NCBI GenBank assembly: GCA_002070115.1
Contig: MWCO01000044.1
Span: 1 to 50,753 of the forward strand
Length of the DNA: 50,753 nucleotides
From: Deltaproteobacteria bacterium ADurb.Bin207
Lineage (GTDB): Bacteria; Myxococcota_A; Polyangia; Polyangiales; Polyangiaceae
Direction: 5' to 3'
In this document: positions 18,100 through 26,292 of the stretch, piece after piece
Position numbering within the stretch: the first letter of the stretch is position 1
Layout: each line of letters opens with the position of its first letter
Made by a program: the position numbers and the translations under genes
The notes under the pieces: model-generated
What the model was told of the DNA's origin: nothing
The model's database searches: none
Seen by the model: the letters and a program-made list of their open reading frames with translations, nothing else

Positions 18100-19779
18100 A
18101 TGATCAGTTTCTCGATCGATCCTGCCGTAGCTGAGCAGCAGATGCACGCCATCATCTACTACTTGACCGCTTTCGGCTATGTGGATGGCGACTTCGACCG
18201 CAGCGAAAAAGCTTTCATTCGTGAGTATATTGGCAAGCTCGTGGCGAAGCGAGCCGACGATGCTTTGGATCCGAAGACGGCTTCGGGTATCCGCGCGGAA
18301 CTTGTGGAAAAGTGGACCAAGCATTTTCATGAAGAACTCGACCGGATCGACCAAGGCATTCAGGCGGATTTTTTGGAATCCGTGGCGGAAGGCGAGGATG
18401 CCCGAGACTTCGTGATATCACGGCTCAAGCTGCGATGTTTCGAATTATTCACCGGTTTCGACGACGATAACCGCTCCCAATTGTTGTCCTTGGTGGATGA
18501 ATTGATGATGGCCGATGGGGTCATTCATCCCAACGAGCGACAGTTTCGGGATGAGCTATTCGACCTGTTGAACGCGCCCGTCGACCTGGATCCAGCGGAT
18601 ATCATTCCCCTCGAGTCGGGTGCGGTGGTGCTCGAACCCCAGGTTCGTCTGGCTCCCCAACAGATCGATCATCCGTTCTTTCAGCGTTCGGAATTCGACT
18701 ACGAACGCAACCCGGAGGTGTTCAAGAAACAAGCCGAACAGGACCTCGATCTCATCCAACGCACCCTGGCGAAGCTCCAACAGCAGCGAGACAAGGGCAA
18801 AGGAGCCCTCGGGGATGCGGTCCATGTCGATGAATTCAAAGGGCGGGATCCTTTTCTCGACGGCCATGTCTATGTGCATCCTTCGAAGCCAGGCATGAAC
18901 TGTGACATCCTGGTGCTGGGGGATCTTCACGGGTGTTATTCATGTTTGAAGGCCGCGCTGTTGCAGGCGGACTTTTTCCGAAAAGTCCAGGCCTACCACG
19001 ACGACCCCGTGCATAACCCAGATATGAAGCTGGTGCTTCTCGGTGACTACATCGATCGCGGCCGCTTCAGTTACAACGGGGTGTTGCGTACGGTGATGCA
19101 GCTTTTCCTGACCGTGCCAGACCACGTCTATATGTTGCGGGGCAACCACGAGTATTACGTGGAACTCAACGGGCGGATCTACGGCGGCGTGCGTCCAGCC
19201 GAGGCCATCAACGCCTTGCAAGACATTGCGCCTCAGGAAATGTTTCGCGCCTTTCGCAGCTTGTTCGAAGCGCTTCCCAATACGCTACTCTTTGACCGCA
19301 CCTTATTCGTGCATGCCGGCATTCCCCGCGATGACACGCTGGCCCTCAAGTGGCTCGGACTCAGTTCCCTCAACGATCCGGAGATCCGTTTTCAAATGCT
19401 GTGGAGCGATCCTAGCGATGCGGACGTCATTCCTACCGCACTACAGCAATCCAGTGCTCGTTTCCCTTTTGGACGGTTGCAATTCAAAAAATTCATGGCG
19501 CGGCTGGGCTGCTCGAGCATGATTCGTGGTCATGAGCGGGTGACGTCGGGGTTCAAAACCATCATCGATGATGGCGATGTGGTGCTGCTCAACCTTTTTT
19601 CCGCGGGGGGAGCCCAAAACAACGATCTTCCCCCGGATAGCACCTACCGGGAGATTACCCCAATGGCGCTAACCATTCGATATCGCGACGGAATTTCACA
19701 GCTCACGCCCTTCGAGATCGATTATGCCCGGTACAACGACCCACAGCACAACGCCTTTTTTCGCAACCAGATCCGATGA
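18100..19779 (+). CDS. TerB-like domain fused to PPP-family metallophosphatase
   Basis: The 559-residue protein combines an N-terminal all-helical region (about 1-170) with two TerB-like patterns, AFGYVDGDFDRSEKAFIREY and MMADGVIHPNERQFRDEL, and a C-terminal PPP phosphatase. The catalytic motifs are complete: GDLHG (Asp275, His277), GDYIDRG, GNHE (348-351), FVHAGIP and IRGHE. PPP enzymes dephosphorylate Ser/Thr proteins or diadenosine polyphosphates; bacterial targets vary. TerB modules sense or bind metal in tellurite-type stress systems, so the fusion may couple a metal or stress signal to dephosphorylation (inference). No membrane segment. It is followed after 64 nt by a spermidine-synthase-like gene. 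Confidence 0.88.
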   Translation: MISFSIDPAVAEQQMHAIIYYLTAFGYVDGDFDRSEKAFIREYIGKLVAKRADDALDPKTASGIRAELVEKWTKHFHEELDRIDQGIQADFLESVAEGEDARDFVISRLKLRCFELFTGFDDDNRSQLLSLVDELMMADGVIHPNERQFRDELFDLLNAPVDLDPADIIPLESGAVVLEPQVRLAPQQIDHPFFQRSEFDYERNPEVFKKQAEQDLDLIQRTLAKLQQQRDKGKGALGDAVHVDEFKGRDPFLDGHVYVHPSKPGMNCDILVLGDLHGCYSCLKAALLQADFFRKVQAYHDDPVHNPDMKLVLLGDYIDRGRFSYNGVLRTVMQLFLTVPDHVYMLRGNHEYYVELNGRIYGGVRPAEAINALQDIAPQEMFRAFRSLFEALPNTLLFDRTLFVHAGIPRDDTLALKWLGLSSLNDPEIRFQMLWSDPSDADVIPTALQQSSARFPFGRLQFKKFMARLGCSSMIRGHERVTSGFKTIIDDGDVVLLNLFSAGGAQNNDLPPDSTYREITPMALTIRYRDGISQLTPFEIDYARYNDPQHNAFFRNQIR

Positions 19780-19824
19780 CCACCGCGGCGCAGGAGCCGC
19801 TGCCGTGCTGGCTTCTGACCATCG

Positions 19825-19830
19825 TATGCT
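19825..19830 (+). promoter_or_regulatory. TATGCT, candidate -10 box
   Basis: TATGCT lies 13 nt before GTG 19844 without a Shine-Dalgarno sequence between. It could give the spermidine-synthase-like gene its own start of transcription. Confidence 0.3.
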
Positions 19831-19843
19831 CTAGTTTCTGACC

Positions 19844-20530
19844 GTGCGATCTGCTCCTCGGGTAACGGTATTTCACGAAGCCGGCCAGCGGTTGACGCTC
19901 TATGATTACGGCACGCGTCAAGAATTGATATTTGGAAAAGTGCCGATTTTGACGAGTGCGGCGCTGGGCACGGAACGGGATTTCGGCGCGTTGGCGAAAA
20001 CGCTTTGCACGCGCTCTTGCCCTCGTATCCTCATCGGTGGTCTCGGATTTGGAGCCACTCTCGCCAGCGTGTTGCAAGTCACCGGGCAACAGGCGGAAGT
20101 CATCGTAGCTGAAAAACTGGCGACAGTCGTAGAGCTGGTGTCCGGACCGCTTGCCCACTTGAATCCGGGTGTGTTGCAGGACCCTCGCACCCAGCTCGTG
20201 CAACAGGATGTCATCGAGGTGCTCGAGCGCGAGCGCAATTTGGATCTCATTTTGCTCGATGTGGACAACGGTCCTGATTGGGCTTCCTTTCGTTCCAATG
20301 CAAGCCTGTACGGAGACCGAGGATTGCGCACGGCTTTCAAGGCCTTGCGACACGGAGGTGCCTACGCCTTATGGAGCGGATATCCCGCGGACCGTTTCAT
20401 CAAACGGCTACGACGCGCCGGATTCGAGCCGCTTGTAATCCCGCTGTATGAACGACGGAAGCTCCAAGCGCGTGCCTATGTCGGAAAAAAGCCACCGCAA
20501 AAACCTAAATCCGTGCGCCCCCGTGGATGA
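19844..20530 (+). CDS. Spermidine-synthase-like SAM-binding protein
   Basis: The 228-residue protein has a Rossmann methyltransferase/aminopropyltransferase core: ILIGGLGFGATLASVL (nucleotide loop), VIVAEKLATVVEL (acidic strand end), QDVIEVL and LDLILLDVDNGPDW. This is the spermidine/spermine-synthase superfamily arrangement, but it is shorter than genuine SpeE and lacks an obvious polyamine-binding part, so the substrate is open. It starts with GTG; no better ATG is present. The C-terminus is a basic tail. Confidence 0.75.
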   Translation: MRSAPRVTVFHEAGQRLTLYDYGTRQELIFGKVPILTSAALGTERDFGALAKTLCTRSCPRILIGGLGFGATLASVLQVTGQQAEVIVAEKLATVVELVSGPLAHLNPGVLQDPRTQLVQQDVIEVLERERNLDLILLDVDNGPDWASFRSNASLYGDRGLRTAFKALRHGGAYALWSGYPADRFIKRLRRAGFEPLVIPLYERRKLQARAYVGKKPPQKPKSVRPRG

Positions 20531-20535
20531 CCCTG

Positions 20536-21603
20536 TCACGGACTGCCAAGCGTGATGGTCAGCTCAGGGGAGTACTCTGCGCCGCGAGCGATATCGTAAC
20601 CCGTGATGGACCGTGAACTCTCGTACTTGGAACCATCTGCATCCGTTGCGGAGTTGATGAGGAAAATCGTCAGTGCATTGCCGGAAACCCAATCGGCCTG
20701 ATCCACCACTTCTTGCACCAGGGACCGAAGGTCTTTCGGTACCTCGAACGCCACGCTTCGATTCCAACAATCAAGTTTTCGCTGAGGGCAATCATATTCA
20801 GTCATATCGGTGCAAGAAGCATTGCATCGAACCAACCAACGATCGATGAAGGATAGTGTTTTCAACCGTTGATCGGGTCTGCCACTCGTGTAATTCGACG
20901 GATCGAAGGGCGCGGAATTGCCCGTCCGTTCCGCGTAGACGTTGAGCCACAAGGCATGCGACGAATCCACTTCGTTGGTCGGGAAAAAGCGAAGGCGAGC
21001 CGAAGCGATGGGAGCGCCTTTGGGAATCGCCACACCCACAAACCGAAACGCGGTGTGATACGAGACATGGCCCGAGTCGAAGTGCCGTCCCACCGGCACC
21101 GTCTCACCGTAAAAAATGTTCCAGGCCGGAGGAGACAGGTTCATGAGATAGGAAGCCAGCGCATCGTTCTTGCTCCCCACCCGTACGGATATGATGCCAC
21201 TGCTTGCTTCCGCCACATCGGTCACCACATCCGCCACTACATCCGTCACTACATCCGTCGCCACATCCGTCACTACATCCGTCGCCACATCCGCCACTAC
21301 ATCCGCCACTACATCCGCCACTACATCCGCCACTACATCCGTCGCCACATCCGTCGCAACGTCCGTCACTACATCCGTCGCAACGTCTGACCCCACATCG
21401 GGTTCCCCATCGATACCGCCGTCGGTATGCGCATCCGCATCACTTTCCCCGTGGCTATCCGCAGGCGATGAGTCGGACGTCGCATCCAACGTCGAGCTTT
21501 CGGTCGAGGTTCCGTCCGGAGCCCCACCAAAGTCATCGGTGGCATCATCGGAGCCGCAAGCCGCTAGCCAAAGGACGAGAACGACGGAAGTTCGGTAACG
21601 CAT
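20536..21603 (-). CDS. Lipoprotein with TDVx tandem repeat and jelly-roll-like C-terminal domain
   Basis: The 355-residue protein has a short leader ending in the lipobox LWLAAC, then an Asp/Ser/Gly-rich linker and fifteen tandem tetrapeptides of the form [T/A]DV[V/A]. The C-terminal 220 residues (starting at SSGIISVRVG) carry VGVAIPKGAPIASARLRFFP and a late LTITLGSP strand, which resemble the DNRLRE-type beta-sandwich of secreted proteins; two Cys pairs are present. The repeat probably acts as a stalk holding the domain away from the membrane (inference). ATG 21603 was chosen over GTG 21612. No enzyme motif. Confidence 0.8.
   Translation of the reverse strand: MRYRTSVVLVLWLAACGSDDATDDFGGAPDGTSTESSTLDATSDSSPADSHGESDADAHTDGGIDGEPDVGSDVATDVVTDVATDVATDVVADVVADVVADVVADVATDVVTDVATDVVTDVVADVVTDVAEASSGIISVRVGSKNDALASYLMNLSPPAWNIFYGETVPVGRHFDSGHVSYHTAFRFVGVAIPKGAPIASARLRFFPTNEVDSSHALWLNVYAERTGNSAPFDPSNYTSGRPDQRLKTLSFIDRWLVRCNASCTDMTEYDCPQRKLDCWNRSVAFEVPKDLRSLVQEVVDQADWVSGNALTIFLINSATDADGSKYESSRSITGYDIARGAEYSPELTITLGSP
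21211..21390. repeat. 12-bp tandem repeat, 15 units, inside a lipoprotein gene
   Basis: Fifteen contiguous 12-bp units, consensus on the + strand close to ACTACATCCGYC, encode [T/A]DV[V/A] on the minus strand. Units differ only at a few positions, so copy number can change by slippage in steps of four residues without breaking the frame. Confidence 0.92.
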
Positions 21604-21916
21604 AGCGATCACTTGGGTAGCCGTACCATATGGAAAAGTCGTGGCAAGTGTTGCCGGTCGAAGCCACGGGAACCAAAGAAGCCTGGAAGTTGCGCACCTG
21701 GGAGCCGTGCCTCGACTTTTGGGCTACGACAAGGCCCATGTGTGGATAAGTAGCCGAAAGACGGTTCTTTTTCGTTTACGTTTGGAACACCACGGTTTCC
21801 GTCTTGTAATGATTGACTTCAACAACACCAGAGGTATTAACGATTTCTACTGTCTTTCACGTGCCTCGCGCGCTGATCCGTATCCGCGGATTGACCTGCG
21901 CGGCGAGAAGAGGTGC

Positions 21917-22870
21917 ATGGTGCGAGTTTCTCGATCGGTGTGGATCTGGCTGGTCTGCGTCGCTTTGTCGATATTGGCGGTCGATGAGGCTTCGGCGGAA
22001 CCAGCCACCCTTGTGTTTTTGAATAATGTACCCGCGGCGGTTACGTTCAACGACGGTGATAGTTTTCGCGTATTGGAGGGACCAAACACCGGCTCCAAGG
22101 CGCGTCTCGCCGGATTCAACACGCTCGAAAGTCACGGTCCCGTGCATCAATGGGGAGGTTGGCATTACAAGGAGCTATACGCGTTGGCGAAGATGGCCAC
22201 CCTCAACGCTCGTCGCGGCGTCTGGCACTGCGAATCGAAGGATCTCGCGGCGGATGGCTACGGCCGGATCCTTTGGTACTGCCTTGACCTGGCGGAAGAT
22301 CAGATCCGTCATGGGTTCGCCCATGCCATGACCGTATCCGATGAACCGGCCAATCCGCGATTGCTCGCCGCACAACACGACGCAATTCGCCATCGTCGAG
22401 GAATGTGGGCCAAGGGCGTGCCCACCTACGTCCTTACCTCCATTCATTCCGCCGACGAGGGCTTCGGAAAAAAAACCTACAACCGACTCGTCAATACGGT
22501 CGATGGCCATTCCAAGCGTTGGTATCACAACGCAATTTTTTCCGAGTGCCAAGACGTATGCCATCATCCGACGGAACTGCCCATGAACGAGGCTTATCGC
22601 GTCGTCAGCGAACTGCGCGCCGATGCCGCGGTGGCACCTTATGTCCGCGGTATCGATGACATCCTCGTCGCTCTTTCGGTCAATACCTTCATTCAGAACG
22701 GGTTCGTTCCCAAAATATTTGGCGACAACGCGAAAGTGCAGGCCGCGCTCGAAAGCATGAAATCCAAAGGCCGTTTCGCTTCTGTTCGCTCCATCAAAGG
22801 CGCTTGTGCCATTCATGTAGACTTCAAACGTCGATACGTTCGACCCAAACCAGCGTGTCTCCAGTGGTAA
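21917..22870 (+). CDS. Secreted thermonuclease-like (SNase-domain) protein
   Basis: The 317-residue protein has a signal peptide (VWIWLVCVALSILAVDEASA). The SNase-type core shows FNDGDSF (Asp46, Asp48), KARLAGFNTLES (Arg63, Glu71) and ADGYGRILWYC (the second catalytic Arg region). Compared with staphylococcal nuclease, the position of Asp40, a calcium ligand, is Asn68. The C-terminal 150 residues (from ADEGFGKKTYN) are helical with several Cys and were not recognised. ATG 21917 has GAGAAGAGG upstream and starts the signal peptide; longer in-frame starts do not. Probably an extracellular or periplasmic nuclease. The next gene begins within 20 bp. Confidence 0.8.
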   Translation: MVRVSRSVWIWLVCVALSILAVDEASAEPATLVFLNNVPAAVTFNDGDSFRVLEGPNTGSKARLAGFNTLESHGPVHQWGGWHYKELYALAKMATLNARRGVWHCESKDLAADGYGRILWYCLDLAEDQIRHGFAHAMTVSDEPANPRLLAAQHDAIRHRRGMWAKGVPTYVLTSIHSADEGFGKKTYNRLVNTVDGHSKRWYHNAIFSECQDVCHHPTELPMNEAYRVVSELRADAAVAPYVRGIDDILVALSVNTFIQNGFVPKIFGDNAKVQAALESMKSKGRFASVRSIKGACAIHVDFKRRYVRPKPACLQW

Positions 22871-22887
22871 ACAACAAGCCTAATTAC

Positions 22888-24432
22888 ATGCCGTGGATGC
22901 TCGGAGTTCTCACGCTGGTGACGGCAGTTGCCCTCGCCAGTTGCGACTTCAAGCGTCCTCCTTATGCCGTTCTCGGTCACGAGATCGGTGATATCAACTG
23001 CCATGACGGCCTCGACAACGATGGTGACGGACTCATCGACTGCGAGGATCCCGATTGCATCTATGAATCGACGTGGTGTGGTGAGTTCATTCCTTTGGTC
23101 GAGGAGGATTATGAACCGGAACCGGACCTGCGACTTGTCAGGCGTTATTGCCGCATGAAGCTGCCTGATGGTGCGGACAATCCCTATTACGACATCAAAA
23201 AGTGCAAGAGCGCGGGCAAGGCCATTCTCGCGGTATGCCACGACTCCATCGACAACGACTTCGATGGTCAATTCGATTGTGGCGACAAGGGGTGTTCGAA
23301 CATCCAAGAGAATTGTTGCGCCAAGGAATTCACCAACGAAACGTGCTCCGATGGCATCGACAACGACCAGAACGGTTTCACGGACTGCCAGGACTTCTCC
23401 TGCCGACATGGGTTGTACGTGACGGTCTGCGTGGAAAATACCGATGCTTTATGCTCCGACGGTATCGACAACGATGGCGACGGGAAGACCGATTGCAAGG
23501 ATTCGAATTGTCAAGGGACAGCGTATTGCAAGGGCAAGGACCCGGAGAACACCGACGCCAAATGTTCGGACGGCATCGACAACGACGGTGACGGGCGAAT
23601 CGATTGTGTGGACAAGGATTGCCAAGCGCTCGATATCTGTAAACCAGACGGAAGAGCCGAGGATACGCTCGAGACGTGCAGCGATTGGATCGACAACGAC
23701 GGCAACGGATACCGAGATTGCGCTGACAACTCCTGTCGATATAGCAAAGACCCCGCCATCCTCGAGTACTGCGCTTCGGTTGCCGAAAACACGCTCGAAA
23801 AATGTTCCGATGGCATCGACAACGACGGCAATGGGTATGTCGATTGCAATGACTACTCGTGTAAACGCGACGGTCCCCCTGAGGTCGTACAATACTGTGC
23901 GAACCTGTCCGAATCGACGTTGGAAGCGTGCAGCGACGGAATCGACAACGACGGCAACGGCTACACGGATTGCGATGACTACTCGTGTAAACGCGACGGT
24001 CCCCCTGAGGTCGTTGAATACTGTGCGTCCATTTCCGAAACGACATTGGAGAAGTGCAGCGACGGAATCGACAACGACGGCAACGGCTACACGGATTGCG
24101 AAGACTGGTCGTGTTCGAAAAGCACCGACAAAGACGTGTTGGCCTACTGCGAGTCCATTGGCGAAAACACGTTCGAAAAGTGTTCGGATGGAATCGATAA
24201 CGACGGCAACGGCTACATCGACTGTGCGGATTGGTCGTGTAGCAGAGCGGAAAAGGTTGAAGTGAGACGAGCTTGTCAAGAAAGCGCCGCGGATGATCCG
24301 GCGGGTGCCGATGAAGCTTGTTCGAATGGTTTGGATGATGACGCCGATGGCTTCATCGATTGTGATGATTGGGACTGCAGCCACAACCCGGATGTCACGG
24401 TTTGCGGCAACGGACCCCGGGTGTGTGAGTAA
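22888..24432 (+). CDS. Lipoprotein with eleven Asp/Cys repeats (DNDGDG type)
   Basis: The leader LGVLTLVTAVALASC predicts a lipidated Cys19. The mature protein is almost entirely eleven repeats of CSDGIDNDGNGYxDCxDxSC, starting at Cys38; the last is CSNGLDDDADGFIDC. The DxDxDG spacing resembles calcium-binding loops of thrombospondin type-3 repeats or EF-hands, and each unit has three Cys, so it is probably a disulfide-stapled, calcium-binding rod outside the inner membrane (inference). Units 7 and 8 are near-identical at DNA level with a 126-bp period. ATG 22888 was chosen because it begins the signal peptide; GTG 22864, overlapping the previous stop, is an alternative. It forms a pair with the next gene, which has the same repeats. 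Confidence 0.85.
   Translation: MPWMLGVLTLVTAVALASCDFKRPPYAVLGHEIGDINCHDGLDNDGDGLIDCEDPDCIYESTWCGEFIPLVEEDYEPEPDLRLVRRYCRMKLPDGADNPYYDIKKCKSAGKAILAVCHDSIDNDFDGQFDCGDKGCSNIQENCCAKEFTNETCSDGIDNDQNGFTDCQDFSCRHGLYVTVCVENTDALCSDGIDNDGDGKTDCKDSNCQGTAYCKGKDPENTDAKCSDGIDNDGDGRIDCVDKDCQALDICKPDGRAEDTLETCSDWIDNDGNGYRDCADNSCRYSKDPAILEYCASVAENTLEKCSDGIDNDGNGYVDCNDYSCKRDGPPEVVQYCANLSESTLEACSDGIDNDGNGYTDCDDYSCKRDGPPEVVEYCASISETTLEKCSDGIDNDGNGYTDCEDWSCSKSTDKDVLAYCESIGENTFEKCSDGIDNDGNGYIDCADWSCSRAEKVEVRRACQESAADDPAGADEACSNGLDDDADGFIDCDDWDCSHNPDVTVCGNGPRVCE
22999..24378 (+). repeat. Eleven degenerate repeats, up to 42 residues each
   Basis: Repeats are spaced irregularly at first and become regular (126 bp) in the centre. 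The segment from 23851 recurs almost unchanged from 23977, showing a recent internal duplication. Confidence 0.8.
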
Positions 24433-24489
24433 CGGGCGAGGCGTCGACTGCATCACGGTTCGACGCCCCCAACCTACAAGGCAAGACGC

Positions 24490-26178
24490 ATGATATCGAA
24501 ACGGACCTGTTTCCGAGTCTTATTGTCGCTCGCTTCCCTGTCTTTGGCATGGGCTTCACCACAGCATGCCACGGCTCAACCAGAGCCGGACAAGGAACTC
24601 AATTGCTCGGATGGTAAAGACAACGACGGAGATGGCGTCATCGATTGTGAAGATGCCGATTGCGCCGACAACCCTGCGTGCCAATCACCTCCGCCATCAG
24701 CCAAACCCGACCGTGAAACCAATTGCACGGACCGAATCGATAACGATGGCGATAGCGTCGTCGATTGCGCCGATTCGGATTGCTACGACGACCCGGCTTG
24801 CAAGCCCAATGGAATGCCGGAAAACACCAACAGTCTTTGCTCGGACTTCATCGACAACGATGGCGACGGCGCGATCGATTGCGATGACATGGATTGTCAG
24901 GGCCCTGGAGTCACCGCATGCAAAGGTTCTTGGCGTGGACCCAATAGCGGGACCGCACAGGCTCCCATGGATATGCCGGCCTTGGGTCCGGGCATGTCCG
25001 TCGAAGACCTGATCGGTACGGGTTCCGACAAAGATGGCGAACGCAACGACATCCTTTGCTCCGACGGTATCGACAACGATGGCGACGGACGCATCGACTG
25101 CGCCGACTTCGGATGCCGATTCGATCCAAGCGTCACTGTGTGTACAGGAAACCCCGACATCCGATTCTCGGTCGTCGGACAACTATCTCACAGCCATTAC
25201 TTCAAAAAAGACCCATCGAGCACCTTACCGGAAGACGATACGCGGGTTACCGCATTGCAACTCCGCGCCTTGGGGCCCATCCGCGGCATCGAAAACTCGT
25301 TCTTCTTGCTGAGTATGCGCGCGGAACGTACCCCCCGACTCACGTTTGCCATGTTCCAAATCCCCGTGGGCAGCCGCTTTTACCTCAATGTCAACTCCGG
25401 CGGTGGATCGTTGTCCACGGGCCTCATCAAGTCCGCTTCCAAGCGTCCTCTCATCGACCCCGCGTACTACCTTTACTCCTCTTTCGAACAAGGCAACGGC
25501 GCGGCCGTCGACTTCGGCGGACCCATCAACGCAAGCGGATCCCTACAGTTCCGAACCTACGTCGCGGGCGGGTCCGGCCGCTACAACGGAAACGTCGGTG
25601 GTCGCTACTTCCGCGATGAGGACGTGGGCAACTACACCTATTCATTCGGCGCGCAAGCCACCGTCAACCTCATCGGTTACTTCCACCGCTTCGACACGGG
25701 ATTTCTCTACACCAAAGTGCCCACCATGGCCGCATTCTCGCTCGGCGCCAAATACGACCAGCGTTCCATCGAACGATATCCCGCCGGCAATGCCCAACTC
25801 GCTTTCCGTTCCGGTATCTTCAGTCTCGAGTCCGAGTTCTACGGCAAACGAGAACTCGAATTCAAATCCACGCAATTCGCCTACAATGTCACCGGCGGAC
25901 TGCTCCTCGTGCCAAAACACCTGTTTTTCGCAGCAGACTACGGCGCCTTCATCGCGGGCAAGCTGGAAAAACCACCAGAAGACCTCTTCGATACAGGTAG
26001 CGACGTTCGCAAGCAGCGCGATGAAATGCAAGCCCGTGCCGCCCTCCATTGGTTCTTCTATCGACACGTCGGCGTGTTGTCAGCCTTGTACCGGTATCGC
26101 GATGTCAAGTCCTCACGCGATCAGAAAGACGGCTACAAGGAAAGCGAAGGCCGACTCGTAGCAAGTTATTGGTTCTAA
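24490..26178 (+). CDS. Outer-membrane beta-barrel with N-terminal DNDGDG repeats
   Basis: The 562-residue protein has a signal peptide ending near ATAQ. Residues about 30-220 hold four repeats of the neighbour's type (CSDGKDNDGDGVIDCEDADC is the first). The rest alternates polar and hydrophobic residues with frequent aromatic strand ends (LQFRTYVAGG, YTYSFGAQATVNLIGYF, FSLESEFYG) and closes with GRLVASYWF: a terminal Phe as in the BAM recognition signal. It is therefore probably a porin-like barrel with an extended periplasmic or surface domain that could pair with the upstream lipoprotein through like repeats (inference). The two genes are 57 bp apart and likely co-transcribed. Confidence 0.85.
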   Translation: MISKRTCFRVLLSLASLSLAWASPQHATAQPEPDKELNCSDGKDNDGDGVIDCEDADCADNPACQSPPPSAKPDRETNCTDRIDNDGDSVVDCADSDCYDDPACKPNGMPENTNSLCSDFIDNDGDGAIDCDDMDCQGPGVTACKGSWRGPNSGTAQAPMDMPALGPGMSVEDLIGTGSDKDGERNDILCSDGIDNDGDGRIDCADFGCRFDPSVTVCTGNPDIRFSVVGQLSHSHYFKKDPSSTLPEDDTRVTALQLRALGPIRGIENSFFLLSMRAERTPRLTFAMFQIPVGSRFYLNVNSGGGSLSTGLIKSASKRPLIDPAYYLYSSFEQGNGAAVDFGGPINASGSLQFRTYVAGGSGRYNGNVGGRYFRDEDVGNYTYSFGAQATVNLIGYFHRFDTGFLYTKVPTMAAFSLGAKYDQRSIERYPAGNAQLAFRSGIFSLESEFYGKRELEFKSTQFAYNVTGGLLLVPKHLFFAADYGAFIAGKLEKPPEDLFDTGSDVRKQRDEMQARAALHWFFYRHVGVLSALYRYRDVKSSRDQKDGYKESEGRLVASYWF

Positions 26179-26292
26179 CCCATCTGAGTCTCTTTCCAAT
26201 CTCTCCGCCGCGCCTCCCGCTTCAGTCGACCTCTGCCCACAAGGTGTTGCTTCTGGCAGCCCTTCGAACTCATGGATGACCAGATCGCGTTG

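Noticed and set aside
21211..21390. Regular short repeat, as a CRISPR candidate
   Set aside because: Units are contiguous 12-mers with no spacers and encode protein; no cas genes nearby.
23449..24456. 335-residue frame antisense to the Asp repeats
   Set aside because: Repetitive Val/Ile sequence is the complement of the GAC/GAT repeats; no independent support.
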